This document shows, one piece after another, positions 15,859 to 23,908 of a stretch of DNA of 64,000 nucleotides. The notes beneath the pieces are model-generated. The model was not told the DNA's origin. It saw only the letters and a list, made by a program, of their open reading frames with translations, and made no database searches. Made by a program: the position numbers and the translations under genes. The DNA lies in the NCBI RefSeq assembly GCF_003963535.1, contig NZ_CP034539.1:4464001-4528000 (forward strand), read 5' to 3'. This DNA comes from Streptomyces cyaneochromogenes (GTDB taxonomy: Bacteria; Actinomycetota; Actinomycetes; Streptomycetales; Streptomycetaceae). How positions within the stretch are numbered: position 1 is the first letter of the stretch; the number at the start of each line of letters is the position of its first letter.

Positions 15859-16767
15859 GGCGTTCGGCCGAGAACCGTCCCGCGCCGCCTTCTCCATCGC
15901 CTCCACCCGAGCAAGCATCGGCATCGGATCCACCCCCACCGACCCAGGCAAAACCTCCGCGAACAACTCCGGCGTCCACCCGCCGGAGGCATAAGCGGCG
16001 CGCAGCTCCCGCGGCTGAGCCCACACCGCGATCTTCGGCCCGGCAACGGTGTACACCTGCCCGGTCACCCCCTGCTCCCGAGCCGCGTCCGACAGCAGAT
16101 AGACCACGAACGCCGCGACATCCTCCGGCTCGCCGATCTCCGCCAACTCCATGGGAACGTTGGCGGACATCCGCGTGCGAGCCACCGGCGCCACCGCGTT
16201 GGCGGTGACCCCGTACTTGTTCAGGCCCAGCGCAGCGCTCCGCACCAGCGAGATGACGCCCCCCTTCGCCGCGCTGTAATTCGCCTGCGAAACCGACCCC
16301 TGATGATTCCCGCTGGTGAATCCGATCAAGGTCCCGGCGCGCTGTTTGCGCATCACGGCGGCGGCGGCCCGGAAAACCGTGAAGGTTCCCTTCAGATGAG
16401 TGGCGACAACGGGGTCCCACTCCTCCTCGGTCATGTTGAACAGCATCCGCTCACGCAGGATCCCGGCGACGCACACGACTCCGTCGATCCGCCCGTACGC
16501 CGACACCGCGGTGTCCACGACGCGCTGTCCGCCCGCCATCGTGGAGATGTCGTCCCCGACGGCGACCGCTTCCCCGCCGGCCGCCTCGATCTCCTTGACG
16601 ACGGCCTCGGCGACCGCGCTGGTGGGCGACGCGCCGTCCATGGAGACGCCATAGTCGTTGACAACGACCCGCGCCCCCTCGGCCGCGGCCGCCAGGGCCA
16701 CCGCCCGTCCGATCCCCCGCCCGGCACCCGTCACGGCGACGACCTTGCCTGCCAAGAAGTTCCCCAT
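15856..16767 (-). CDS. Short-chain dehydrogenase/reductase
   Basis: A 303-residue SDR. Cofactor motif VAVTGAGRGIGRA lies near residue 10 and the VNDYG with following Ala/Ser-rich insert matches the hydroxyacyl-CoA dehydrogenase-like group related to peroxisomal MFE-2. The catalytic Ser and YSAAKGG (Tyr-x3-Lys) are present near residues 150-170. It likely oxidises a 3-hydroxyacyl-CoA. The promoter region shared with the cyclase-family gene holds two copies of the regional palindrome. The stop codon lies inside dispersed repeat R1. Confidence 0.9.
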   Translation of the reverse strand: MGNFLAGKVVAVTGAGRGIGRAVALAAAAEGARVVVNDYGVSMDGASPTSAVAEAVVKEIEAAGGEAVAVGDDISTMAGGQRVVDTAVSAYGRIDGVVCVAGILRERMLFNMTEEEWDPVVATHLKGTFTVFRAAAAVMRKQRAGTLIGFTSGNHQGSVSQANYSAAKGGVISLVRSAALGLNKYGVTANAVAPVARTRMSANVPMELAEIGEPEDVAAFVVYLLSDAAREQGVTGQVYTVAGPKIAVWAQPRELRAAYASGGWTPELFAEVLPGSVGVDPMPMLARVEAMEKAARDGSRPNA

Positions 16768-16790
16768 GCCCCGGCCCCTTCCCGCAGTTT

Positions 16791-16805
16791 CTGACGGTCC
16801 GTTAG
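16791..16805. promoter_or_regulatory. Palindromic operator, site C1
   Basis: CTGACGGTCCGTTAG, 24 bases upstream of the SDR start and 57 bases before the cyclase start. One base departs from the CTGAC-N5-GTCAG pattern. Confidence 0.65.
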
Positions 16806-16817
16806 ATTCGACTCGAT

Positions 16818-16832
16818 TCTACGACCCGTCAG
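16818..16832. promoter_or_regulatory. Degenerate palindromic operator, site C2
   Basis: TCTACGACCCGTCAG keeps the right half-site of the regional palindrome perfectly but has a diverged left half. It lies 27 bases from C1 and 30 bases before the cyclase ATG, the same layout as the doubled site at 692-730. Confidence 0.5.
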
Positions 16833-16862
16833 ATACACGGAGACAAGCCCCGGGGAGGACCC

Positions 16863-17789
16863 ATGTCACTGCCGGACGCGTTCCACGAGATCGCCAAGCG
16901 TGTGAACAACTGGGGCCGTTGGGGTTCGGACGACGAGATCGGGACCCTGAACCTGATCACCGACGACGTCGTCCGCGAGGCGGCCGCCTGTGTCCGCACC
17001 GGCCGCCGCATCCCCCTCGCCCTGCCCCTGCAACAGGACGGCGTCCAGACCGGGATGATCCCCGGACGCGTCAACCCCCTGCACACGATGGTGCAGATCA
17101 ACCAGGAGATCTTCGGCCCGGGAACCGTCGCCTGCAGCGACGACATCGTGACCATGGGCCTGCAGGCGGCCACCCACTGGGACGCGCTCACCCACGTCTC
17201 GCACTCGGGCCGGCTCTACAACGGCCGCCCCGCCGACACCATCACCCCGCACGGCGGCGCCGAGTTCAGCGGCATCGACAAGGCGCGGCACATCGTCTCG
17301 CGGGGCGTGCTGCTGGACGTGGCACGCGCGCGGGGCGTCGCCCGGCTAGACGGCGGGCACGCGGTCACCCCGCAGGACCTGGAGGCGGCCGAGGAACTCG
17401 CGGGCACGCGCGTGCGTGCCGGCGACATCGTGCTCGTACGGACGGGGCAGATCCAGGTCTTTCTCGCCGGCGACAAGCACGCGTACGGCTATCCCTCGCC
17501 CGGCCTGTCGATCCGTACGCCGGAGTGGTTCCACGCGCGCGATGTGGCCGCGGTCGCGAACGACACGCTCACGTTTGAGATCTTTCCGCCCGAGACAGAG
17601 GATTTGTGGTTGCCCGTACACGCGCTCGACCTGGTGGAGATGGGGATGCCGCAGGGCCAGAACTGGAATCTCGAAGAGTTGTCCACAGCCTGTGGAGAAG
17701 TGGGCCGCTACGCGTTCCTGCTGTCGGCGATGCCCGAGCCCTTCGTCGGCGGCACGGGGACTCCCGTCGCACCCGTGGCCCTGCTCTGA
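16863..17789 (+). CDS. Cyclase family protein (KynB-like metal hydrolase)
   Basis: A 308-residue protein beginning MSLPDAFHEIAKRVNNWGRW after GGGGAGG. The metal-binding stretch THWDALTHVSH replaces the usual HxGTHxDxP of the cyclase/kynurenine formamidase family, and later HGG and the long C-terminal region NDTLTFEIFPP...LPVHALDLVEMGMPQGQNWNLEEL fit the longer actinobacterial branch. Such proteins hydrolyse amides, esters or ring bonds. It is divergent from the SDR gene over the C1/C2 operators, so it belongs to the same regulon. Substrate unknown. Confidence 0.85.
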   Translation: MSLPDAFHEIAKRVNNWGRWGSDDEIGTLNLITDDVVREAAACVRTGRRIPLALPLQQDGVQTGMIPGRVNPLHTMVQINQEIFGPGTVACSDDIVTMGLQAATHWDALTHVSHSGRLYNGRPADTITPHGGAEFSGIDKARHIVSRGVLLDVARARGVARLDGGHAVTPQDLEAAEELAGTRVRAGDIVLVRTGQIQVFLAGDKHAYGYPSPGLSIRTPEWFHARDVAAVANDTLTFEIFPPETEDLWLPVHALDLVEMGMPQGQNWNLEELSTACGEVGRYAFLLSAMPEPFVGGTGTPVAPVALL

Positions 17790-18160
17790 CGAGGTCGGCT
17801 GGCGGCGCGGCCTGACCGCCCCGAGCACGGCACCGCGCCACCATCCGACTCCGGCGTACCCGCCCCGGTTCCTCGACTCCCCCTGCCCTGAGAGAACCGA
17901 CGCCGAATCACGACCCACACTCGGCAAGGGCTCCCGTCACCGAAACCCTCGTCGTCCCCTCGCGGCGAATCGCTGACCACAAGCGTGATCAACCGGACAC
18001 TCGGCGTCAACACCCACACGGGGATTTGTTACTTAAGCCCTATTTGCAGCAGGCGCGCACAGAAGCATGCCCGGGCGCACCGAGGTCGGCCCGAGCAGGG
18101 GGGACAGCGCTTTCTGCAACCGTGCACCGAACCCGGCGCAGTTGTGGCGACGTGCGCCCG
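17790..18160. other. 371-base intergenic region without a supported gene
   Basis: Region between the cyclase gene and the convergent ATPase gene. It contains a comparatively AT-rich patch (GGATTTGTTACTTAAGCCC near 18011-18030) but no coding frame with a ribosome site, no strong hairpin and no copy of the regional palindrome. The short plus-strand frames here lack plausible starts. Confidence 0.5.
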
Positions 18161-18637
18161 TCACACCGCTTCGTACGCGAGACCTTCGTACGCCGACGCC
18201 CCGCTCCCATAGGCGGACGCGGATCCCTCCGACCCCGCGGCACGGTCCAGTTCGCACCAGATCCGCTTGCCGGCGCCCTCGGAGCTCCAGCCCCACCGGT
18301 CCGCCAGACCGTCGACCAGCGCGAGGCCCCGGCCACCTGTCGCGTCACCGTCGACGCACCGGGGCACGGGCGCACGGCCACTACGGTCGGCCACCTCCAG
18401 CCGTACGGTGGCGTCCTCCTGGGCCGCCCCCGGCAGGGACAGCCGCAGCACGGCCGGACAGCCGGTGTGCACCACGGCGTTGGTGACGAGTTCGGACACC
18501 AGCAGGATCAGCGTCTCGGCGAGCGGCTCGTCGGCCCCTATCCCGGACCCGGCGAGCCGCGAGCGGGCCCACCGCCGGGCTCGCCCCACCTCAGCGGGGT
18601 CGGGCCGGATCTCCAGCTGCACTTGAAGCACCTGCAC
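18161..18637 (-). CDS. RsbW-like ATP-binding protein (HATPase_c)
   Basis: A 158-residue single-domain GHKL ATPase. The N box LILLVSELVTNAVVHTG and the G1 region ATGGRGLALVDGLADRWGW are clear, as in Streptomyces anti-sigma/serine kinase-like regulators. The C-terminus (GSASAYGSGASAYEGLAYEA) carries an SAY repeat and is probably unstructured. GTG 18637 is the first start. There is no adjacent STAS or sigma partner; the nearest STAS gene is at 23528. Likely a kinase acting on an anti-sigma antagonist, or an orphan switch. Confidence 0.85.
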   Translation of the reverse strand: MQVLQVQLEIRPDPAEVGRARRWARSRLAGSGIGADEPLAETLILLVSELVTNAVVHTGCPAVLRLSLPGAAQEDATVRLEVADRSGRAPVPRCVDGDATGGRGLALVDGLADRWGWSSEGAGKRIWCELDRAAGSEGSASAYGSGASAYEGLAYEAV

Positions 18638-19130
18638 CGCTCACACCATCCGAACCGGCGGACACATAACCCCGCGCCTCACGAGGGCCACGATCCTAGC
18701 CATTTTTTTCATGGCCAGAACAATGGCCAAAGCCAGGGTCACGGAACGTGAATCCCTTAGCTGACAGCATGGTTGACGTACAGTCACCCCAACAAGCGCT
18801 TCGGGCATATTCCAGCGCGAAGGAGTACCCGTGCGGCATACTGTGCGACGCTTGTTGCGAGGAGTCGAACAGGCGGGGGCAGAAAGCCCTCCCACCCTGC
18901 GAGCAGCGGGGCGCACCGCCGGATCCGGGGCCACCTCAAGGGCAACTCCGCCATGGCTCATGCTCGGAACCACTCGCATCTCACACAAGGTACCGGAGCA
19001 GACCGCCGACTCCAGGCCGTGACGAGTCACGCGTAGGACACAACCCGATATCAACGCTGCGTAATTCCGGTATGCCACAATCCGCGACATCCGCGCGGGC
19101 GCCGTCGGCGATATCGCAGACCAAGCCTCT
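18638..19130. other. 493-base region with paired TGGCCA sites and one possible small ORF
   Basis: Next to the ATPase promoter are two TGGCCA copies exactly one helical turn apart (18712-18717, 18724-18729), preceded by a run of T and GCCAT, which forms a mirror with ATGGC. This looks like an operator for the ATPase gene. A 63-codon frame at 18831-19022 has a good ribosome site. The rest shows no recognised element. Confidence 0.45.
18831..19022 (+). CDS. Possible small protein, 63 residues
   Basis: GTG at 18831 follows AAGGAG with a 5-base spacer. The peptide begins MRHTVRRLLRGVEQAGAE, is basic and Ser/Thr/Pro-rich afterwards, and has no recognised domain. The start signal is convincing but the second half reads like non-coding DNA, so this may be a remnant or a false ORF. 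Confidence 0.35.
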   Translation: MRHTVRRLLRGVEQAGAESPPTLRAAGRTAGSGATSRATPPWLMLGTTRISHKVPEQTADSRP

Positions 19131-20006
19131 TTAGGTCGCGTGTGCGAGAAGTTCGGCGGCCAACCGTTCCTCACTGTCCGTAGCGTCGCCGGAACGGTGT
19201 GTTCGCACCCATGCGCGCTTCAGATGCAGGTGGACCTCGAACTCCCAGGTGAATCCCATGCCGCCGTGCACCTGGAGACAGTCGCGGGCGCCGTGCACGG
19301 CCGCCTCGTCGGCGAGCAACCGGGCCGCGTCGATGTCGACCGGGTCGGCGGTGACGGCAGCCGCGTAGACAGCCGTGCGAGCCGTCTCGGTCCGCACCAG
19401 CATCTCCGCGCACAGATGCTTCACCGCCTGGAACGCCCCGATCGGCTGCCCGAACTGCTCACGCGCCCGGGCGTGTTGCACGGCGAGCTCGCACGCGCGC
19501 GTGGCGCCGCCGAGCTGCTCGGCCGCGGTGAGGAGCACGGCGACGGGATCCACGGCACGGGCCAGGGGGACCCGGTGCAGGGGCGTCAGCGGGTCGACCG
19601 ACCGCAGGGGCACGGCCCCCGCCGCGTCACCCCGGACGACGTCCGCCGCCGCGAGCCACTCCACCAGGCCGTTGCCGACGGCCGTCACGACCGCCTCCCC
19701 GGTGGCCGCGCCCGGCACGTCCCCCGCGGCGAGGTGGGTGGCCACGAGTGGCCCCGGCAGCAGCGCGCGGCCCGCCTCCTCGAACGCCAACACCGCCTCG
19801 GGCAGCCCGAGTCCGACCCCGCCCTCCGTCTCCGGCAGCCGCAGCGCGAAGAACCCGGCCGCCCCCAGCTCGCGCCACAGCGCCCGGTCCAGGCGTCCGG
19901 GCGCGTCGACGGCGGCCCGCAGCGCCTCGGCGCCGAAGCGGCGCGTCAGCAGCTCCCGTACGCCGTCCCGCAACGCCCGCTGGTCATCGGTCAGTTGGAA
20001 GCGCAT
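19131..20006 (-). CDS. Acyl-CoA dehydrogenase, short subunit (ChsE2/FadE29-like)
   Basis: A 291-residue acyl-CoA dehydrogenase, about 100 residues shorter than the usual enzyme because the middle beta-domain is reduced. REQFGQPIGAFQAVKHLCAEM and the terminal VHGGMGFTWEFEVHLHLKRA are conserved. Such short chains are typical of alpha2beta2 dehydrogenases that act on bulky side chains in steroid-type catabolism. It starts three bases after the stop of the long subunit at 20010, supporting a heteromeric pair. Pairing is inferred from length and context. Confidence 0.88.
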   Translation of the reverse strand: MRFQLTDDQRALRDGVRELLTRRFGAEALRAAVDAPGRLDRALWRELGAAGFFALRLPETEGGVGLGLPEAVLAFEEAGRALLPGPLVATHLAAGDVPGAATGEAVVTAVGNGLVEWLAAADVVRGDAAGAVPLRSVDPLTPLHRVPLARAVDPVAVLLTAAEQLGGATRACELAVQHARAREQFGQPIGAFQAVKHLCAEMLVRTETARTAVYAAAVTADPVDIDAARLLADEAAVHGARDCLQVHGGMGFTWEFEVHLHLKRAWVRTHRSGDATDSEERLAAELLAHAT

Positions 20007-20009
20007 CGC

Positions 20010-21179
20010 TCACCGCCCCTTCGGCAGCCCGAGAATCCGCTCGGCCACGATGTTCCGCTGGATCTGCGAGGTGCCGGCCGCGATGGTGTACGACAGCGAG
20101 GACAGCCGTTCGAGGACCCACGGCCGGTCGAGGTCGAGGGACTCCGGCCCCAGGACGTCGGCGGCGGCGTCGTAGAGCTCCTGGCGGGCGTGCGAATACC
20201 TCAGTTTGAAAACCGAACCCCCGACACCGGGCACGCCCCCCGTCCTCCCCCGGTCTCGGCTTCGCTCGGCCGGGGGGACCCCCATCGCCTCACTCACGTT
20301 CCACTGCGTCAGCCGCCAAAGCGCCCGGAACTCGGCGTTCAGCCGCCCCAGCCTCCGCCGCAGCACCGGATCGTCCCAACGCCCGTTCTTGCGGGCCTCA
20401 CCGGCGAGTTCGCGCAGGACGCGCCGGCAGGCGACGACCTCGCCCACGAAGGCCGTACCGCGTTCGAAGGAGAGGGTCACCATCGTCACGCGCCAGCCGT
20501 CGTTCTCGTCCCCGACCCGGTTGCCGACCGGCACCCGCACGTCGTCGAGGAACACCTCGGCGAACTCGGCCGACCCGGCGAGGGTCCTCAGCGGCCGTAC
20601 GGTGATGCCAGGTGCGTCCATGGGCATCGCCAGCCAGCTGATCCCGCGGTGCTTGGGCGCGGCGGGGTCGGTGCGCACCAACAGCTCGCACCAGTCGGCC
20701 ACTTCGGCATGGGAGGTCCAGATCTTGGACCCGCTCACCACATAGTCGTCGCCGTCCCTACGCGCGCGCGTGCGCAGCGCCGCGAGGTCGGATCCGGCGT
20801 CCGGTTCGCTGAAGCCCTGGCACCAGACCTCTTCCCCGCGCAGGATCGGCGGCAGCCAGCGCGCCCGCTGCTCGGCGGTGCCCTCGGCGGCGATGGTCGG
20901 TCCCGCGTGCAGCAGCCCGACGAAGCCGGCGCCCACATAGGGCGCGCCCGCCTTCTCGGTCTCCTCCAGGAAGATCAGCCGCATGGTCGGCGACGCGTCC
21001 CAGTGGACGTCGGCGTACCCGGCGTCGTACAGCCTGCGCTGCCAGCCGAGGTCGTAGGCACGGCGCCCCGGCCAGTCGTCGGGGGACGGCTTCGGCGGGA
21101 GCGTCGGCAGGGTCTCTCCCAGCCACTCCCGCAAGCGTGCCCGGAACTCCTCCTCTTCGGGCGTGTACGTGAGGTCCAT
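20010..21179 (-). CDS. Acyl-CoA dehydrogenase, long subunit, with a repeat-derived insertion
   Basis: A 389-residue acyl-CoA dehydrogenase: EEVWCQGFSEPDAGSDLAALRTRA, VVSGSKIWTSHAEVADWCELLVRTD and the terminal AAGTSQIQRNIVAERILGLPKG are the FAD-binding and fold signatures. Residues about 299-315 (PPAERSRDRGRTGGVPG) do not belong to the family; the DNA there is a hairpin repeat. The reading frame survives. It is promoted from operator site D and leads into the short subunit gene. Likely oxidises a branched or cyclic acyl-CoA. Confidence 0.9.
   Translation of the reverse strand: MDLTYTPEEEEFRARLREWLGETLPTLPPKPSPDDWPGRRAYDLGWQRRLYDAGYADVHWDASPTMRLIFLEETEKAGAPYVGAGFVGLLHAGPTIAAEGTAEQRARWLPPILRGEEVWCQGFSEPDAGSDLAALRTRARRDGDDYVVSGSKIWTSHAEVADWCELLVRTDPAAPKHRGISWLAMPMDAPGITVRPLRTLAGSAEFAEVFLDDVRVPVGNRVGDENDGWRVTMVTLSFERGTAFVGEVVACRRVLRELAGEARKNGRWDDPVLRRRLGRLNAEFRALWRLTQWNVSEAMGVPPAERSRDRGRTGGVPGVGGSVFKLRYSHARQELYDAAADVLGPESLDLDRPWVLERLSSLSYTIAAGTSQIQRNIVAERILGLPKGR
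20235..20284. repeat. Hairpin repeat inserted in a coding region
   Basis: TCCTCCCCCGGTCTCGGCTT followed by CGCTCGGCCGGGGGGACCCC. The CCCCCGG and CCGGGGG arms fold over a loop with TCGGCTTCGCTCGG. Near-identical hairpins are common between genes in Streptomyces. Here it lies inside the long acyl-CoA dehydrogenase gene. Confidence 0.75.
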
Positions 21180-21190
21180 CCACCACCTGC

Positions 21191-21205
21191 CTGACGACCC
21201 GTCAG
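21191..21205. promoter_or_regulatory. Palindromic operator, site D
   Basis: CTGACGACCCGTCAG, a perfect CTGAC-N5-GTCAG, 12 bases upstream of the long acyl-CoA dehydrogenase ATG on the minus strand. It should control the heteromeric dehydrogenase operon. Confidence 0.75.
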
Positions 21206-21273
21206 ATTCCCCCGCAGGCTAGCCCCGCACCCCTGGACCGGCAAGGCGGTGAGCCCTACGCTCTCGGCACGAT

Positions 21274-21288
21274 CTGACACATCGTCAG
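21274..21288. promoter_or_regulatory. Palindromic operator, site E
   Basis: CTGACACATCGTCAG, perfect half-sites, 15 bases upstream of the FadD-like GTG start and overlapping the approach to its ribosome site GGAGGGGG. It pairs with site D to cover both divergent promoters. Confidence 0.75.
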
Positions 21289-21303
21289 CTGGAGGGGGTC
21301 GTC

Positions 21304-22818
21304 GTGAACGACACCGCACACGCCCTGGGTTCCTCACGCACACTCTGGGAACTGGTCGCACGCCGTGCCGAACTGACCCCGGACCGCCCCGTCCTCCTCC
21401 AGGACGACCGCTCCCTGTCCTTCGGCGACCTACGCGCGCGTGCCGAGCGCGTGGCGGCCGGCCTGTACGACATGGGCGTACGCCCCGGCACGGTCGTCGC
21501 CTGGCAGCTGCCCACCCGCATCGAGACAGCCCTGCTCTCCTTCGCGCTGGCCCGCCTGGGCGCCGTGCAGTCGCCGGTCATCCCCTTCTACCGGGACCGC
21601 GAAGTCGGTTTCGCGCTGCGGGAGTCGAAGGCGGAGTTCTTCGCCGTGCCGGGCGAGTGGCGGGGCTTCGACCACACCGAGATGGCGCGGCGACTGGGCG
21701 CGAAGGGGATCTTCGAGGCGTACGACACCCTGCCCGACGGCGATCCCGCCGTACTCCCCCCGCCGCCGGCCGAGGGCACCTCCGTGCGCTGGATCTACTG
21801 GACCTCGGGGACGACGTCCGACCCCAAGGGCGTACTGCACACGGACCGTTCACTGATCGCGGGCGGCTCGTGCCTGGCACACGCGCTGCGGCCGACGGCC
21901 GACGACATCGGGTCGATCGCCTTCCCGTACGCGCACATAGGCGGCCCCGACTACATGGTGATGCTGCTGCTGTACGGCTTCCCCGCGGTGATGTTCGAGC
22001 AGTTCGCGCTGCCGGACGCGCTGGCGGCGTTCCGCGGGCACGGCGTGACGATCGCGGGTGGGTCGACGGCGTTCTACTCGATGTTCCTGACGGAGCAGCG
22101 CAGGCTGCCGGGCGGCGAAAAGGTCGTCCCCTCGCTGCGGCTGCTGGCGGGCGGCGGGGCGCCGAAGCCGCCGGAGCTGTATCACGCCGTGGTGCGCGAG
22201 ATGGGCGTGCAGCTCACGCACGGCTACGGCATGACCGAGGTGCCGATGATCACGATGGGGGCGCCGGACGACACGGCTGACAACCTGGCCACGACGGAGG
22301 GGCGGCCGCCCGAGGAGATGGAGATACGGATCGTGGAGGGGGAGGTGCGGCTGCGCGGGGAGGCGGTGTGCCGGGGGTATCTGGACCCGGCGCAGACGGC
22401 TTCGGCCTTCGACGCGGAGGGGTTCCTGCGCACCGGTGACCTCGGGTATCTGACCGGCAGCGGGCATCTGGTGCTGACCGGCCGCCTCAAGGACGTGATC
22501 ATCCGCAAGGGCGAGAACATCTCGGCGAAGGAGATCGAGGACCTGCTGCACCGGCATCCGGCGGTCGGTGACGTCGCGGTGATCGGGCTGCCGGACGCGG
22601 AGCGCGGGGAACGGGTCTGCGCGGTCGTGGAACAGCCGTCCGGCGCCGCCGGGAAACCGACCCTCGAGGAGCTGACCTCCTACCTGCGCGGGGAAGGGCT
22701 GTCGACGCACAAGCTGCCGGAGCAGCTGGAGGTGGTCGACGCCCTTCCGCGCAACGAGACCCTGCGGAAGGTGCTCAAGTACAAGCTCAGGGAGCGCTAC
22801 TCGGGAACGGTGAAGTAG
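21304..22818 (+). CDS. AMP-forming acyl-CoA ligase (FadD-like)
   Basis: A 504-residue adenylate-forming ligase. The P-loop-like motif YWTSGTTSDPKGVLHT (near residue 165), HGYGMTEVP (A5), RTGDLGYL (A7), GRLKDVIIRKGENISAKEIE (A8) and the A10 Lys segment RNETLRKVLKYKLRE are all present. It activates a carboxylic acid with ATP and CoA, presumably the entry acid of the regional pathway. GTG 21304 follows GGAGGGGGTCGTC. It is divergent from the heteromeric dehydrogenase operon across sites D and E, and its end overlaps the EF-hand gene by 22 bases. Confidence 0.92.
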   Translation: MNDTAHALGSSRTLWELVARRAELTPDRPVLLQDDRSLSFGDLRARAERVAAGLYDMGVRPGTVVAWQLPTRIETALLSFALARLGAVQSPVIPFYRDREVGFALRESKAEFFAVPGEWRGFDHTEMARRLGAKGIFEAYDTLPDGDPAVLPPPPAEGTSVRWIYWTSGTTSDPKGVLHTDRSLIAGGSCLAHALRPTADDIGSIAFPYAHIGGPDYMVMLLLYGFPAVMFEQFALPDALAAFRGHGVTIAGGSTAFYSMFLTEQRRLPGGEKVVPSLRLLAGGGAPKPPELYHAVVREMGVQLTHGYGMTEVPMITMGAPDDTADNLATTEGRPPEEMEIRIVEGEVRLRGEAVCRGYLDPAQTASAFDAEGFLRTGDLGYLTGSGHLVLTGRLKDVIIRKGENISAKEIEDLLHRHPAVGDVAVIGLPDAERGERVCAVVEQPSGAAGKPTLEELTSYLRGEGLSTHKLPEQLEVVDALPRNETLRKVLKYKLRERYSGTVK

Positions 22819-23309
22819 CGGGCGAACGCCGTCACGATCTCGCTCTCCGCCACCTTGCCGTCGCCGTCCGTGTCGAGCACGGCGGCGGCCGCCTGGGCGA
22901 CGTCCTGCGCGACCCCGAGGCAGCCGAGCACGCGCGCGGTGTCGGTGACGGTGGCGTATCCGTCACCGTCGGGGTCCGCCACGGCGAGGGCGCCGTGCAG
23001 GAAGGGGCGGGCGATCTCCGCGAACCGGTCCGGATTGTCGCGCAGCCGCTTGACCGCGCCGTTCACGAACTCCTCGCGGGTGATGCGCTGGTCGCCGTCG
23101 CGGTCCGCGATCCCGGCCATGCCCTGCCAGAACGCCTCGGCCCCGATGTACAGGGCCTGGCCCTTGTCTGACCGGGCGGTGGTGCCGAACTCCGCGAGCA
23201 GCGCCTTGGCCGCCGCACTGAAGTCCTCCCGGTCGATGTAGCCGTTGCCGTCCTGGTCGAAGGTGGCGAACCGGGCGGCGATCCTGCGCTCGTACTCGCT
23301 GCTGACCAT
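22797..23309 (-). CDS. EF-hand calcium-binding protein (calerythrin-like)
   Basis: A 170-residue protein with four EF-hand loops: DQDGNGYIDREDF, DRDGDQRITREEF, DPDGDGYATVTD and DTDGDGKVAESE. Loops 1, 2 and 4 have the canonical Asp/Glu ligands; loop 3 lacks the final Glu and may bind weakly. No signal peptide, so it is a cytosolic calcium buffer or sensor, a class abundant in Streptomyces. It is convergent with and overlaps the ligase gene. Confidence 0.93.
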   Translation of the reverse strand: MVSSEYERRIAARFATFDQDGNGYIDREDFSAAAKALLAEFGTTARSDKGQALYIGAEAFWQGMAGIADRDGDQRITREEFVNGAVKRLRDNPDRFAEIARPFLHGALAVADPDGDGYATVTDTARVLGCLGVAQDVAQAAAAVLDTDGDGKVAESEIVTAFARYFTVPE

Positions 23310-23480
23310 GTCTTATCGGGCCGCCTTACGTCACGTGGGGTACCTCTGGCAGGGAGCGTACGACGCCGCGGGCCGTCCGGGCGCGGGAAAGCGGCGGTTG
23401 TGCCAAGACCGGGGGAATTTTGGGACAACGGTGTGGCACTTCGAGGGAATGTGCGCTGTTCGCGCCCCTCGGGCGGACAG

Positions 23481-23539
23481 CGGGTTCCTCAGGCCGGCAA
23501 CAGGTTCTCAGGCCGGCAACGGGTTTCTCAGGCCGACAA
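23481..23539. repeat. Three tandem 19-20 bp repeats at the end of the STAS gene
   Basis: Units at 23481-23500, 23501-23519 and 23520-23539 (consensus CGGGTTCTCAGGCCGGCAA). The last unit contains the STAS stop codon at 23528. Copies are nearly identical, pointing to recent slippage or unequal exchange. Confidence 0.8.
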
Positions 23540-23908
23540 CGGTCCCGCGTCGTCCGCGACCGCCGCCGCGACGTCGGGGTAGACGTCGAACAGCCGGCGC
23601 ACTCCCAGCGCCCCCAGGACCCGGTTGACGTGCGATCCGTCCGCCGCGCCCTGCGCGGGGAGTATCAGCCGCAGGCTGCCCTGGCAGGAGCGGATCAGAC
23701 GGCGGGCCGCGATGAGGACGCCGACCCCGCTGGAGTCGCAGAACATGACCTCGGAGAGGTCCAGGACGAGGCTGTGGCGACCCTCGGCCACCACGTCATG
23801 GATGTGCTGACGCATCACCGGCGAGGTCACCAGATCCAGCTCGCCCGACACCTGGAGCACGGCCCAGTCGCCCCGCTCGCCGCCGGTCACTTTCACCGTC
23901 ACCACCAC
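23528..23908 (-). CDS. STAS-domain anti-sigma factor antagonist
   Basis: A 126-residue protein starting MVVTVKVTGGERGDWAVLQV. The GELDLVTSP strand and the phosphorylatable segment LSEVMFCDSSGVGVLIAA (Ser pair near residue 62) are typical of SpoIIAA/RsbV proteins. It would bind an RsbW-type kinase when unphosphorylated. It lies divergently 364 bases from a sigma/anti-sigma pair, although that anti-sigma is of the zinc-finger type and not a known STAS partner. GTG 23908 is a provisional start. Confidence 0.88.
   Translation of the reverse strand: MVVTVKVTGGERGDWAVLQVSGELDLVTSPVMRQHIHDVVAEGRHSLVLDLSEVMFCDSSGVGVLIAARRLIRSCQGSLRLILPAQGAADGSHVNRVLGALGVRRLFDVYPDVAAAVADDAGPLSA

Noticed and set aside
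18026-18751. A 241-codon plus frame between the cyclase and ATPase genes
   Set aside because: It is antisense to the RsbW-like ATPase and lacks a ribosome site and conserved motifs.
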